The notes: generated by a model from the letters alone, not told the origin. DNA of 64,000 nt from Chryseobacterium geocarposphaerae (GCF_002797535.1 NZ_PGFD01000001.1:1-64000), one strand, 5' to 3'; counted from the stretch's first letter, positions 36,359-45,801 are shown. Numbers and translations: made by a program.

Positions 36359-36985
36359 TCATTGCAACTGAAATCTTTCCTTGATGCTTAGCATAGAGAT
36401 ATTTAAAAATAACAGAAAACCAAAGATAATGTAAGATGATTGTTTTGGAAGATTGGAGACAAGCTTTTCAAAATCTCTAAAGTTTATATGAGTTTTTTTA
36501 ATGTCTTCAATATAAATTATACAACCTCCAATTATATCATGACCTCTTTCAATATTATTTGGATCTTTATATTCATGAACTGCAAAAAAATGATCGGTTT
36601 TCTCAATATCAACACCATAACTTTCTTGCTTTGCCAGTTTCATGGCATCAATTAAAGCAATAAAATCCTGATAATTGTTTTGATCATCAATCACAAATTC
36701 AATTCCTGTTTCTTTTTCATTCCTTGCCTGAAGTTTTTTCAATTCTGAAACATAGTATTGTTGATTTTGCAAAGCTGTGTTGGGTTTTACAATAATTTTC
36801 TGATAATTCCAGTTGCGAAATTGTTCAAATGTATTATCAAATTTATCTCTGTATTTATGTTTTGCAGGAAGTCCCAAATCTATTACAGTATATTGCGGAT
36901 GAACTCTCTGGTTCCCATAATACCAAAACAAAATAGGTATCAGTAAAGCACTGATCAATCCCGGAAAGTAGTATATTTTCTTCAC
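36359..36985 (-). CDS. Membrane protein of unknown function
   Basis: The 208-residue protein has a hydrophobic N-terminus (about 5-23) and a second membrane segment near the C-terminus (about 178-197, YIIFGFLLFLNISML). A soluble domain of about 150 residues lies between them, probably periplasmic (ELKKLQARNEKETGIEFVID). It starts at GTG. It lies between the L,D-transpeptidase and ABC transporter genes on the same strand but is separated from both by 68 and 117 nt. No family is recognised. Confidence 0.6.
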   Translation of the reverse strand: MKKIYYFPGLISALLIPILFWYYGNQRVHPQYTVIDLGLPAKHKYRDKFDNTFEQFRNWNYQKIIVKPNTALQNQQYYVSELKKLQARNEKETGIEFVIDDQNNYQDFIALIDAMKLAKQESYGVDIEKTDHFFAVHEYKDPNNIERGHDIIGGCIIYIEDIKKTHINFRDFEKLVSNLPKQSSYIIFGFLLFLNISMLSIKERFQLQ

Positions 36986-37037
36986 AGCAATTATTTTTGT
37001 AAAAACCGAATGAAAATTTTAAGCCAAAAAATAAAAA

Positions 37038-37058
37038 AGTGATCCATTTCGGATCACT
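37038..37058 (-). terminator. Terminator of the ABC transporter operon
   Basis: An 8-bp stem (AGTGATCC with GGATCACT) is followed by a T-rich tract on the minus strand, 44 nt past the permease stop codon. Confidence 0.75.
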
Positions 37059-37102
37059 ATAATCTTTTAATTTTTAAATTCTTAGATCTTTCAATCAAAT
37101 AT

Positions 37103-37948
37103 TTACCAATCTCTTTTTCTTAAAATCCAGTAGGATCCGAAAATGAAAATGGCACACCACACCAGGCAGACAATGAGACTTTCTGTTGGATAATGAAATT
37201 CATATTTTAAGCCCATTGCTTTTGCCATATTCAGCCTCACCATTGGATTGGGAATTAAATTAGACATACTTTCCAGCGGGAAAAGACGAGACAGAAAGAA
37301 GTCATTTTGTAAAACTTCATTTCTTTGAGGTCCCTGCAATCCTTTTACTTTCATGAAAACCTCTACGGTTGACAGAATACTTTCGATAATCCATAAAACA
37401 AAAAATGCAAGAAAAACGAAAACAGATTTTCTTAACAATACGGAAAGAAACATCAGAAAACAGAAAAAGGTAAACAGCTTTATAAAGTAGTTTCCGATAA
37501 AGAAAATTTCTTCAAAAACCTTTGCAGACTCTGTTGTATTAGAATACTGATATCCTAACAACATAGTGATTGCGAATACAATTATTGTTGATATAATCGT
37601 AAAAATACTGATCGTTAATAGTTTTGAACCAATAAACTCCTTTCTGCTTAATCCGTCAATTGTATTTTGCTTAAACATTCTGTCGCTGAATTCCTGTGAA
37701 ATCGAAAAAACAATGATTAATCCTAAAAAGATTTTCAGCAGCCCTACAATCCATGTGGTAAAATTCCAGATTTCCGGGAAGTTGTAAATTCCTTCTTCTT
37801 TCAGGTTAATTGTTGCTCCAAAAAGATCAAAATCAACCAACCCAATAAAAAGTAAAGCAATAAGAATGGCAAAATATAAGATCGTAAAAACCTTGAATGG
37901 TTTGTAATTAAGGTTTTTGTAGTATTCAAGTTTTAATAGTTTTGTCAT
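37103..37948 (-). CDS. ABC transporter permease (ABC-2 type)
   Basis: The 281-residue inner-membrane protein has six hydrophobic segments. One near residue 20 opens with FKVFTILYFAILIALLFIG, and a large loop (about 40-70) precedes the second. The sequence FSISQEFSDRMFKQNTIDGLSRKEFIGSK resembles the coupling region of ABC-2 exporters. It starts 2 nt after the ATPase stop codon and forms a complete two-gene transporter with it. The exported substrate (lipid, drug or peptide) is not indicated. Confidence 0.85.
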   Translation of the reverse strand: MTKLLKLEYYKNLNYKPFKVFTILYFAILIALLFIGLVDFDLFGATINLKEEGIYNFPEIWNFTTWIVGLLKIFLGLIIVFSISQEFSDRMFKQNTIDGLSRKEFIGSKLLTISIFTIISTIIVFAITMLLGYQYSNTTESAKVFEEIFFIGNYFIKLFTFFCFLMFLSVLLRKSVFVFLAFFVLWIIESILSTVEVFMKVKGLQGPQRNEVLQNDFFLSRLFPLESMSNLIPNPMVRLNMAKAMGLKYEFHYPTESLIVCLVWCAIFIFGSYWILRKRDW

Positions 37949-37950
37949 GA

Positions 37951-38853
37951 TTAATTTGTGTTTTTTACAAGTTCAAGGAATTGTGATTCTAAAGAGAGCT
38001 TCTTCTTGTTCAGATGTGATAGGAAAATTCCTTTTTCTGCAAGCTTCTGATTCAAGGTTGAAGCAGAAATTGAGGCGTCATCACGAATGTAAGCTTTTAT
38101 CATATCCTCCTCCTGACTGATTGTAGTAAACCACTGAAGCTCATTCAAAGCGCTTAAAAGTTGCGTGTTATTATCAGCTTTTAACTCAAAATAACCATTG
38201 TTGGAGGTCATTTCATCCACTCTTCCACAATAAAGAGAAGTCCCTTCCTTTAGTACGATAACATGGCTGCATATTTTTTCGATCTCATCCAAAAGGTGAC
38301 TTGCAATGATAATGGTGATACCTTGCTTTGCAATATTGCTGATAATTTCTCTGATCTGGATAATTCCTTCCGGATCAAGTCCGTTGGTAGGTTCATCTAA
38401 AATGAGAACTTCGGGATTATTCAGCATGGCAGAAGCAATCGCAAGACGCTGTTTCATTCCTAAAGAATAAGTTCTGAAAGTGTCTTTTCGCCTTTCATAT
38501 AAACCTACGGTTTTTAAAACCTCTTCAATTCTGGCGTAAGGAGTATGTTTGATCTCTGCAACGATTTTAAGATTGGTTTCAGCGCTCAGATAAGGGTAAA
38601 AATTCGGCTGTTCAATAATGGCTCCGATTTTCTTCAGGGTATCCGGATCAGTTCCTTTTTTACCAAACCAATACCAGTCTCCGCTTGTAGGATTAATGGT
38701 GGAAAGCAGCATCCCGAAAGTAGTAGATTTTCCGCTTCCGTTGGGACCCAGAAGTCCGTAGACATTTCCTCTTTCGACGTCAAAAGAAATATTGTTTACC
38801 ACAACTCTTTTGAATTTTTTCGTCAGATTTTTTACTGATAAAATTTTTTCCAT
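37951..38853 (-). CDS. ABC transporter ATP-binding protein
   Basis: The 300-residue protein shows Walker A (GLLGPNGSGKSTTFGML, about 34-50) and the Q-loop near IIEQPNFYPYLS. The signature is YSLGMKQRLAIASAMLNNP, followed by Walker B VLILDEPTNGLDPEG and the H-loop in IIIASHLLDEIEKIC. The C-terminal 80 residues form an accessory domain typical of ABC-2 exporters. The ATG at 38853 (MEKILSVKNL) is chosen because family alignment starts there. The permease gene follows 2 nt later. Confidence 0.93.
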   Translation of the reverse strand: MEKILSVKNLTKKFKRVVVNNISFDVERGNVYGLLGPNGSGKSTTFGMLLSTINPTSGDWYWFGKKGTDPDTLKKIGAIIEQPNFYPYLSAETNLKIVAEIKHTPYARIEEVLKTVGLYERRKDTFRTYSLGMKQRLAIASAMLNNPEVLILDEPTNGLDPEGIIQIREIISNIAKQGITIIIASHLLDEIEKICSHVIVLKEGTSLYCGRVDEMTSNNGYFELKADNNTQLLSALNELQWFTTISQEEDMIKAYIRDDASISASTLNQKLAEKGIFLSHLNKKKLSLESQFLELVKNTN

Positions 38854-38942
38854 GTAATTTGTTTTACATAGTAGTAGTCTATATAAATTGAGAAATGTTA
38901 CAGAATTATCATAAATCAATTTACATTTAATGCTAAATACAT

Positions 38943-38950
38943 TAAATTTG
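38943..38950 (+). promoter_or_regulatory. Candidate -7 promoter box of the AAA ATPase gene
   Basis: TAAATTTG ends 19 nt before the ATG at 38970. No TTG at the proper distance was found. Confidence 0.4.
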
Positions 38951-38969
38951 ATAGCATTAATCGGTCACT

Positions 38970-40331
38970 ATGAAGTTAATTGAATTAGCAAAAGAATTGA
39001 ACGTTTCGGCAGAAGCGATAAAACAGTTTATCCAGGATTTTGATCTTGAATTAGGCGTTTGCATCAGTACCAATTTTGAAGTCAAACAAGACTTTGAAAA
39101 ATTTGCCAGAGAAAATATTGAGTTTTTAAAACTTTACGAAAAAGATTTAGATAAAAATAAAACCTTAGAGCAAATTGCAAAGACCATTAAGCAGCCTAAG
39201 GAGAAAGTAGAAAAAGCAATAAAGGAAATCCATCCGAATATCTTTGATAACGGATTTTTTAAATCTTCCATTTCAAGCTATGGAATTGATAATAAACTGG
39301 GAGGTAATTACGAATTTGTCTACAATTATTTCGGCCACAAAACGAGTCTCAGACACAGAGATTTTATCGGATATAGAGATTTGTTTTTCTATATTTCAGG
39401 TGTTTTAGAGCCTTTTTTAAATCCTCAGCAGATTAAGGATTGGGGAATCAATAAACCGGCAGGAATTATTTTATATGGTCCTCCCGGAAGCGGAAAGATC
39501 TTTTGGGCTAATAAAATAGCGGAAATAATAGGCTATAAGTTCAAAGAAGTGAAAAAACATTATCTGGGAACATCCTTTGTAGACGGAAACAAAACCAACT
39601 TTAATGATTTTCTTTTAACCATGATGAAAGAAGATAAAGTATTGCTGTTCCTGGAAGATTTTGAAGAAGTGATGATGGAAAGGAGTCCCGAAACCAACGT
39701 TGCTTCATGCAATCTTGAAACACAGGAAATTATTCTCCACTATATCAGTAAATTTGAGGAGGAAGACTTATTAATGGTGGGTTCTGCAAATTCCGTATCT
39801 GAAATTGATGAAGAAATTTTAGCTCCCGGAAGATTCGATGTTTTGGTTCCTGTATTCCCGCCCAATGCTTCAGAGCGTTCTGAAATCATTTTGTTTGCCA
39901 TGACCAAAGGATTGGAAAATGATTCTTTGCTGTATAAGATTCTCAAAAACAATAAAGCCGATAAAGTTCCTTTCTGGCACAAGGTTGCCTCTCAGATGAA
40001 GGCATTCAGTAATACAATGCTTATTGATTTCACGCAAAGCCTGAAAAAAAGAATTAAAAACCTGTATCAGAGAACCAAAAATGAAAATTTAAAAATAGAT
40101 CAAAACCTTTTGAATGGTGCATTAAGAGATGCTGCTGGAAAGCTCACCGAAGAATATCTGGATCAGGTTGCCAGATTTTTGAGTGATGTGATTATTAATA
40201 ATTATGATCAGTTCCAATACAGAGTAGAAGGCTTAAAAGCGGAACTGGATGCCTATAGAGTGGTGGAAGCTCCAACAAGAGCAATCGGTTTTCATCATAA
40301 TGGAGAAGAAGAGGAAGATAATAAAGAATAA
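38970..40331 (+). CDS. AAA ATPase with IF2-N-like N-terminus and altered nucleotide motifs
   Basis: The 453-residue protein begins with a short helical domain resembling the IF2 N-terminal repeat (MKLIELAKELNVSAEAIKQF). A linker and one AAA module (about 120-370) follow. Walker A reads GPPGSGKI near 170, with Ile where Thr or Ser normally holds Mg2+. Walker B reads LLFLEDFEEV near 228, with the usual Asp-Glu order reversed. PGRFD near 288 matches the second region of homology. The C-terminus is acidic (GEEEEDNKE). No protease domain is present. It may bind nucleotide without rapid hydrolysis. The role is unknown. Confidence 0.75.
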   Translation: MKLIELAKELNVSAEAIKQFIQDFDLELGVCISTNFEVKQDFEKFARENIEFLKLYEKDLDKNKTLEQIAKTIKQPKEKVEKAIKEIHPNIFDNGFFKSSISSYGIDNKLGGNYEFVYNYFGHKTSLRHRDFIGYRDLFFYISGVLEPFLNPQQIKDWGINKPAGIILYGPPGSGKIFWANKIAEIIGYKFKEVKKHYLGTSFVDGNKTNFNDFLLTMMKEDKVLLFLEDFEEVMMERSPETNVASCNLETQEIILHYISKFEEEDLLMVGSANSVSEIDEEILAPGRFDVLVPVFPPNASERSEIILFAMTKGLENDSLLYKILKNNKADKVPFWHKVASQMKAFSNTMLIDFTQSLKKRIKNLYQRTKNENLKIDQNLLNGALRDAAGKLTEEYLDQVARFLSDVIINNYDQFQYRVEGLKAELDAYRVVEAPTRAIGFHHNGEEEEDNKE

Positions 40332-40486
40332 TTTGGTGAATGCGCTTCGCTTGTGAGTTGTGCTTCGCAAGTCAATTGTGAATGATTAGACAGATAAGAA
40401 AAGGAAAAATTCACAGGTGAAGCGTATTGACGATTCACTATTCATTATTCACAAAAATATTACTCATTACCAATTATTCATTACTT

Positions 40487-41593
40487 ATGATCAGCATTTG
40501 GGAACTTGAAACCTTTTACAGAAAACGGAATATCATCATTATCGGAGCTGGTTTTACAGGATTATGGACTGCGATTTCGATCAAAGAAAAATTTCCTGAA
40601 AAATCTGTTTTGATTATTGAAAGAAATTCCGTTCCGTTAGGGGCTTCAACAAGAAATGCAGGTTTTGCCTGTTTTGGAAGTCTGACCGAAGTGATTGCCG
40701 ATTCTGAAAAAATGGGTTGGGAAAAAACACTCGATCTTGTAAAGATGAGGTTTGATGGATTGAAGAAGATTCAGGCCTATTTTAAAAACTCGGAAATCGA
40801 TTTTGAATTGAGCGGAGGTTTTGAGATTCTTAATCACGATGAACCTTTACAGAGAATTGATGAGGTTAATAAAAAGCTGAAACCCATTACAGGAATTGAA
40901 GAAACATATTTTCTGAATCAAAATAAAATTAAAGAATTCGGGCTCGGAAAATCTGAATATTTAATTGAGAACTCATGTGAAGGAAGTCTGCATTCAGGAA
41001 AATTACTACAGAAATTAATAGAAAAATGTCATGAATTAAAAGTGGAGTTTCTCTTCGGAAAAGAAGTGAAAAATATTGCTGAGCAGACAAATGAAATTGA
41101 AGTTCAGCTATCCGAAGATATTTTGATTATAGCTGATCAGCTGATTCATTGTACCAATGTTTTTGCTTCCCAATTTTTAGAAGACGAAGAAATTATCCCG
41201 GCTCGCGGACAGATCATTCTAACCGAACCGATTGAAAATTTACGGTTAAAAGGAACTTTCCATTATGATGAAGGATTTTATTACTTTCGAAATCTCGGAA
41301 ACAGAATTTTATTAGGAGGTGGAAGAAATCAGGATTTTAAAACGGAAGAAACCACTGCTTTTGAAACTACAGAATTTCTGCAAAACCATCTGGAGAGCTT
41401 TTTGAAAGAAGTCATCATACCTAATCAGGATGTTGAAATTTCGATGCGCTGGTCCGGAATTATGGCAATAGGTTCGGAAAAAACACCTATCGTAAAACAG
41501 GCTTCTGAGAGACAATTCTGTGCGGTGAGACTTTCCGGAATGGGAGTAGCACTGGCTCCGAAAATTGGAGAGATCGTTGCTGAAATGATTTGA
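40487..41593 (+). CDS. FAD-dependent oxidoreductase (DAO family)
   Basis: The 368-residue flavoprotein has a dinucleotide-binding motif (IIIIGAGFTGLWTAISIKE, about 16-34), a second glycine pattern (GASTRNAGFACFGSLTE) and a C-terminal IMAIGSEKTPIV / GMGVALAPKIGEIV block that contacts FAD. This is the D-amino-acid-oxidase-like fold. It should oxidise an amine or amino-acid substrate, but the sequence does not specify it. The ATG at 40487 is chosen because it brings the Rossmann motif near the N-terminus. The 155-nt leader holds an imperfect inverted repeat. Confidence 0.85.
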   Translation: MISIWELETFYRKRNIIIIGAGFTGLWTAISIKEKFPEKSVLIIERNSVPLGASTRNAGFACFGSLTEVIADSEKMGWEKTLDLVKMRFDGLKKIQAYFKNSEIDFELSGGFEILNHDEPLQRIDEVNKKLKPITGIEETYFLNQNKIKEFGLGKSEYLIENSCEGSLHSGKLLQKLIEKCHELKVEFLFGKEVKNIAEQTNEIEVQLSEDILIIADQLIHCTNVFASQFLEDEEIIPARGQIILTEPIENLRLKGTFHYDEGFYYFRNLGNRILLGGGRNQDFKTEETTAFETTEFLQNHLESFLKEVIIPNQDVEISMRWSGIMAIGSEKTPIVKQASERQFCAVRLSGMGVALAPKIGEIVAEMI

Positions 41594-41649
41594 TTTAGAT
41601 TGAAGGATCTAACTTCTGTAATTCATTAAATCAGTATTTATAATATCTG

Positions 41650-41678
41650 TTGCCTTAAAACAAATATGCTTATTTTTG
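41650..41678 (+). promoter_or_regulatory. Candidate promoter of prfB
   Basis: TTG (41650-41652), 18 nt spacer, then TATTTTTG (41671-41678). This is one of the best matches to the flavobacterial consensus in the window and would give a leader of about 12 nt before the GTG start. Confidence 0.6.
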
Positions 41679-41694
41679 CAAAAAATAAACAATC

Positions 41695-42807
41695 GTGATT
41701 AACAACGACCAGATAAAAGAAATTCAATCCAGGATTGAAGATTTACATAAATATCTTCAGATCGATAAAAAGAAGATAGAAATTGCCAATGATGATGAGA
41801 AAACTGCTGCACCGGAATTTTGGGATAATCCGAAAACGGCTGAGGCATTTTTAAAACAGCTTCGTTCCAAGAAAAAATGGGTGGAAGCTTATGATGAGAT
41901 CAATACTCAGTTCGAAGATCTACAGGTTTTAATGGACTTTGCTAAAGAAGACCCGGATTCTGAGAAAGAACTGGATGAAGCTTTTCCTCAGTTGGTAGAG
42001 AAAGTGGAGGACCTGGAATTCAAAAATATGCTTTCCAATGAAGGAGATGAGCTTTCTGCAGTACTTCAGATCACAGCAGGAGCGGGTGGAACAGAAAGTT
42101 GTGACTGGGCTTCTATGCTGATGAGAATGTATACCATGTGGGCGGAAAAACAAGGATATAAAATCCGTGAACTGAACTTCCAGGAAGGAGATGTTGCCGG
42201 AGTCAAAACCGTAACGCTGGAAATTGAAGGAGAATTTGCTTTCGGTTATCTGAGAGGAGAAAACGGGGTTCACCGGTTGGTAAGAATTTCCCCTTTCGAT
42301 TCTAATGCAAAACGTCATACCAGCTTTGTTTCCGTATATGTATATCCTTTGGTAGATGATACGATTGAAATTAACATTAATCCTGCAGATATTTCATTTG
42401 AAACGATGAGGTCTTCCGGAGCAGGAGGACAGAACGTTAACAAGGTGGAAACTGCTGTTCGTCTTCGTCACGCACCGACAGGAATTATTATCGAAAACTC
42501 AGAATCCCGTTCACAGTTGCAGAATAAAGAAAAAGCAATGCAGTTGCTCCGTTCAAGACTATACGAAATGGAATTGGAAGAGCGTATGAAAGCCCGTAAC
42601 GAGATTGAAGCCAACAAAATGAAGATCGAGTGGGGAAGCCAGATCAGAAACTACGTAATGCATCCTTATAAACTGGTAAAAGATGTGCGTTCCGGCTACG
42701 AAACTTCGGATGTAGATTCTGTGATGAACGGAAATCTTACACCATTCCTGAAAGCATTTCTGATGGCTGATGGAACGGCAGTTTCGGAAGATGATCTGGA
42801 CCTGTAA
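41695..42807 (+). CDS. prfB: Peptide chain release factor 2
   Basis: The 370-residue class I release factor terminates translation at UGA and UAA. It shows [13 protein letters not shown], the RF2 codon-recognition region, and [17 protein letters not shown] with the GGQ catalytic loop. It starts at GTG (41695). The programmed +1 frameshift found near codon 25 in E. coli is absent: the matching segment YLQIDKKK is read in one frame and has no UGA. Expression is therefore not autoregulated in that way. A strong promoter lies 17-45 nt upstream. Confidence 0.97.
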   Translation: MINNDQIKEIQSRIEDLHKYLQIDKKKIEIANDDEKTAAPEFWDNPKTAEAFLKQLRSKKKWVEAYDEINTQFEDLQVLMDFAKEDPDSEKELDEAFPQLVEKVEDLEFKNMLSNEGDELSAVLQITAGAGGTESCDWASMLMRMYTMWAEKQGYKIRELNFQEGDVAGVKTVTLEIEGEFAFGYLRGENGVHRLVRISPFDSNAKRHTSFVSVYVYPLVDDTIEININPADISFETMRSSGAGGQNVNKVETAVRLRHAPTGIIIENSESRSQLQNKEKAMQLLRSRLYEMELEERMKARNEIEANKMKIEWGSQIRNYVMHPYKLVKDVRSGYETSDVDSVMNGNLTPFLKAFLMADGTAVSEDDLDL

Positions 42808-42869
42808 AAATCATATCTGAATTTTCGTTAAAATATGCTAATATATTTCCTTTTGAACTTTATTAAGCT

Positions 42870-42877
42870 TATTTTTG
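42870..42877 (+). promoter_or_regulatory. Candidate -7 promoter box of dedA
   Basis: TATTTTTG ends 16 nt before the dedA ATG at 42894. A TTG lies only 14 nt upstream of it, shorter than the usual spacing. Confidence 0.4.
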
Positions 42878-42893
42878 TTATTCATCAATAGTT

Positions 42894-43601
42894 ATGGAAG
42901 ATTTCAATAGTTGGAAGGATTTATTAAACCCGGAGTTTTATATAAATAATGGGGGATTTTGGCTTATTTTGTTCATTATTTTTGCAGAAACCGGATTATT
43001 TATAGGATTTTTCCTTCCGGGTGACTCTCTGCTTTTTGTATCGGGAATTTATGCCGTAAAAATTATTTCGGAAACCTTTGGTTCTACAGGAAGTGATTTT
43101 TTAGATACAACTATTTTAGCATCGGCAGTTGCCCTTGCAGCAATTATTGGTAACGAAATCGGATATTATTTCGGACGTAAAACAGGACCTGCTTTATACA
43201 AGAAGCAAGATACCATGCTTTTTAAGAAAAAACATTTGTATCAGGCACATGAATTTTTCGAGAAAAATGGAGCGTTAGCCATTATTATGGCGAGATTTTT
43301 ACCTGTGGTAAGAACTTTTACGCCTATCATTGCAGGAATTGTGAAGATGGATAAAAAAGCATTCCTTAGAGATAATATTATTGGAGCCGTTTTATGGTCT
43401 TTCCTGTTGATCTTTGCGGGACATTATCTGGATAAGCTGTTTATGGATCAGTTTGGAATTGATCTTAAAAAGAAACTGGAACTGATCATTATTGTCATTG
43501 TTCTGATAACAACAGTACCGGTTATTATTAAGTTCTTATTTGGAAAGAAAGAAGACTTTTCAAAATATGAAAGCCATGATTTTGACGAAGACGTTAAATA
43601 G
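42894..43601 (+). CDS. DedA family membrane protein
   Basis: The 235-residue inner-membrane protein has about six hydrophobic segments. It carries the DedA signatures FAETGLFIGFFLPGDSLLF (residues near 27-46) and ARFLPVVRTFTPIIAG (near 140), plus a GNEIGYYFGRKTG block. Several DedA-family proteins act as lipid-carrier flippases, and others affect membrane charge and drug resistance. It is transcribed alone with a clear terminator. Substrate is not predictable. Confidence 0.88.
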   Translation: MEDFNSWKDLLNPEFYINNGGFWLILFIIFAETGLFIGFFLPGDSLLFVSGIYAVKIISETFGSTGSDFLDTTILASAVALAAIIGNEIGYYFGRKTGPALYKKQDTMLFKKKHLYQAHEFFEKNGALAIIMARFLPVVRTFTPIIAGIVKMDKKAFLRDNIIGAVLWSFLLIFAGHYLDKLFMDQFGIDLKKKLELIIIVIVLITTVPVIIKFLFGKKEDFSKYESHDFDEDVK

Positions 43602-43623
43602 AAATTAATTAAAGATATATAGA

Positions 43624-43642
43624 AGCCCGTTTTTTACGGGCT
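43624..43642 (+). terminator. Terminator of dedA
   Basis: A 7-bp stem (AGCCCGT with ACGGGCT) is followed by eight T residues, 22 nt past the stop codon. Confidence 0.85.
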
Positions 43643-43696
43643 ATTTTTTTTGATTATAGGAGCCTTCTCTATACGATACATTTGAACTGGAATACA

Positions 43697-43809
43697 TTGT
43701 CATTCTGAAAGCAGCGGAGCGAATTGAAGAATCTTTATTTACATTAAAAAGCTATAGACGATAAAAAATCTGAATTGATAAAAAGATTCTTCCTTCGTCA
43801 GAATGACAA
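43697..43809. repeat. Dispersed palindromic repeat family A, copy 3
   Basis: The left arm starts TTGTCATTCTGAAAGCAGCG and the right arm ends CCTTCGTCAGAATGACAA, with about 50 nt of loop between the arms. It lies between the convergent dedA and hydrolase genes. Confidence 0.7.
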
Positions 43810-43818
43810 ACGCAAATC

Positions 43819-44691
43819 TCATTTTCTAATCCATTCCAGAATATTAGGATAAATAATGCTGTCTCTTTTCGTCTTACTGAAAAACCTGGGAGCATGACCT
43901 GCATTTTTCATGAATACAAATTTATGGGGAATATTTTGAGCGGTTAAAGCAGAGTCTAAAGCTAGTCCTTGTTTCTGGTTTACTAAAAAATCCTGATTTC
44001 CCTGAAAAAGTAGAGTAGGAACGTTTGAGATATTGGCAATCGGGCTTGCTTTTTTAAACTCTTCGGACAGATTTTCACGATGAAATTTTGTTCCCACCAT
44101 TTTTTGAATCGTCGGAGAAGAATATTTTGAATAAAAAGAATTTAGGTATTCCGGTGAATAAAAATCTGTAGGGCTGCTTAAAGAAATGATCTTTTTGATC
44201 TGATCGGGATTTTGATAGCCATACAATAAAGCTAAATGTCCTCCTGCGCTTTCACCCAAAAGGATATAATTGTTAGGTTGAAGTTCTGCTTTTTGAGCTA
44301 AAGAATTAAATTTTGTAATTACTAAACCAATATCTTCCAGCTGCTCTCTGTAAGTGATTTTCTTTGATTTGGAAACCAGCCTGTAATTCATATTGATGCT
44401 CGGAATATTATTCTTAAAAAGCATTTTCTGAATCTGAATCATATGTTCTTTCTTTCCTAAAGTCCAGGCTCCGCCGTGAACGATCAATACCACAGGAGAA
44501 GTTTCAGGATAACCGGAAGGCAGGAAAACATCCATTTTCTGTCGCTGATGTTCCCCGTATTTTAAATTATAGATTTTCTGTTCATTATTGGTTCCCACCC
44601 AGACTTTGAATTTTCGTGTGTTGCATGAACTTAGAGCAAAGCCAATTAATCCTAAAACAAAGTAATGGTATTGAAGAATCAGCTTTTTCAT
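43819..44691 (-). CDS. Alpha/beta hydrolase (BD-FAE-like)
   Basis: The 290-residue protein starts with a lipoprotein-like signal (LIGFALSSCNTRKF). The hydrolase core shows LIVHGGAWTLGKKEHM (oxyanion region, about 70), LLGESAGGHLALLYG with the nucleophile Ser (about 150), and ILEWIRK at the end; the Asp is in GNQDFLVNQ and the His in NAGHAP. This resembles acylformamide- or feruloyl-esterase-like hydrolases. It is probably envelope-located. It is convergent with dedA and precedes nothing coupled. Confidence 0.85.
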   Translation of the reverse strand: MKKLILQYHYFVLGLIGFALSSCNTRKFKVWVGTNNEQKIYNLKYGEHQRQKMDVFLPSGYPETSPVVLIVHGGAWTLGKKEHMIQIQKMLFKNNIPSINMNYRLVSKSKKITYREQLEDIGLVITKFNSLAQKAELQPNNYILLGESAGGHLALLYGYQNPDQIKKIISLSSPTDFYSPEYLNSFYSKYSSPTIQKMVGTKFHRENLSEEFKKASPIANISNVPTLLFQGNQDFLVNQKQGLALDSALTAQNIPHKFVFMKNAGHAPRFFSKTKRDSIIYPNILEWIRK

Positions 44692-44773
44692 AAAATAAAA
44701 ATACAGAAAATAATGGCTAAATATACATTTCGAGAGATGATTTTTACCATTGTTGAATGATGATTGTTCGTTA

Positions 44774-45586
44774 TTATTTTTTTAGTAAATCAATCTCAAG
44801 AATATTATTATCCTTTTTAAACTTTTCCAGTCTCATTTTTTCTATTTCTTTCACTTTCTGTTGCCCACTTATATGATTTCCTTCAGAATCTGTAAAATCT
44901 GGAATTTTGCCAATAAGAGATGTCGCCGGATTCGCTCTGTAAGCTCTAAAAAATTTGACGTATTGCGGATATTTAATTTTTATTTCCTTATAATTATTCA
45001 AATCAGGATAGATAAATTCTTCTGAGGAGCCTTTTACACCTTTGATTGTAAAACGATGACTTTTCGTACTGTCTTCAATTTCCAGAATTAGTCCGGGAAG
45101 TCCAAAAAATTTGTAAGGACCATCCTGAAAAGGAATACTTGTTGTAAACCAAGCCGCCCATTTTCTGCCAGCGAACTCTGTGGTGGCTTTCTGGGCTTTG
45201 TAATTCATAATCGTTTTAAAATCATTCTGTAATTTCCAGTTGAGTATCACTTCCTGATCCACAAAATACTTTTCATCAAAGGTCTTTATGTAATTAATGG
45301 TATTTGAATTGGGGAATTTGATCACTCTGTCATTGATCATTTCTTTGTTTGGAGGCATGCTGAGAACCCCTTTTTTACTGTCTGCAAGTAAAGTTGAGTC
45401 AGATTTAAACTTTTCAAGCCCATAGAATTCTGATTTTTTTGAATTAATTTTCAAAATCATAAGTTCTGTTTTAAAACTGTTTCTTTCCGTAGAATCCGGT
45501 ATGAATTTATATTCGTAAATAAACTGCTTATTTTGAGAATAAAAGATAGTAAAAGATAGAATTAATAGTAACTGAATGAATCTCAT
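44774..45586 (-). CDS. GLPGLI family secreted protein
   Basis: The 270-residue protein has a signal peptide (MRFIQLLLILSFTIFYSQ). It contains FFGLPGLILEIED near residue 165, the motif that names the GLPGLI family, which is confined to Bacteroidota. The rest is beta-rich and charged. Its role is not known; members often occur near TonB-linked systems or peptidases, but none is adjacent here. The ATG at 45586 is preferred over an upstream start because it begins the signal peptide. It is followed after 82 nt by the hydrolase gene on the same strand. Confidence 0.88.
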   Translation of the reverse strand: MRFIQLLLILSFTIFYSQNKQFIYEYKFIPDSTERNSFKTELMILKINSKKSEFYGLEKFKSDSTLLADSKKGVLSMPPNKEMINDRVIKFPNSNTINYIKTFDEKYFVDQEVILNWKLQNDFKTIMNYKAQKATTEFAGRKWAAWFTTSIPFQDGPYKFFGLPGLILEIEDSTKSHRFTIKGVKGSSEEFIYPDLNNYKEIKIKYPQYVKFFRAYRANPATSLIGKIPDFTDSEGNHISGQQKVKEIEKMRLEKFKKDNNILEIDLLKK

Positions 45587-45793
45587 TATTGATTTGGTGA
45601 ATGGTTGCAACGAATATACAAATTCTCAATACTATTTCTCACAGTCATCTTAATATATCTGATCCGGCGATATTCAGTTTTTGTGTATTGGCCTGCATTT
45701 TAAAACTCTTGTCTCGATGAAGCAGCTCTTTTTTATTAATGTAAAAGTTGTTTAAAACCTTTCATAATCATAAAATAAATCGAATTAAATAGT

Positions 45794-45801
45794 TATTTTT
45801 G
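45794..45801 (+). promoter_or_regulatory. Candidate -7 promoter box of the DUF808 gene
   Basis: TATTTTTG ends 35 nt before the ATG at 45837. No suitable TTG was found 17-23 nt upstream. Nothing else was recognised in the 250-nt gap upstream. Confidence 0.35.

Noticed and set aside
41695..41790. Programmed +1 frameshift in prfB
   Set aside because: No UGA or shifty CUU-UGA motif occurs near codon 25 and the frame is continuous.
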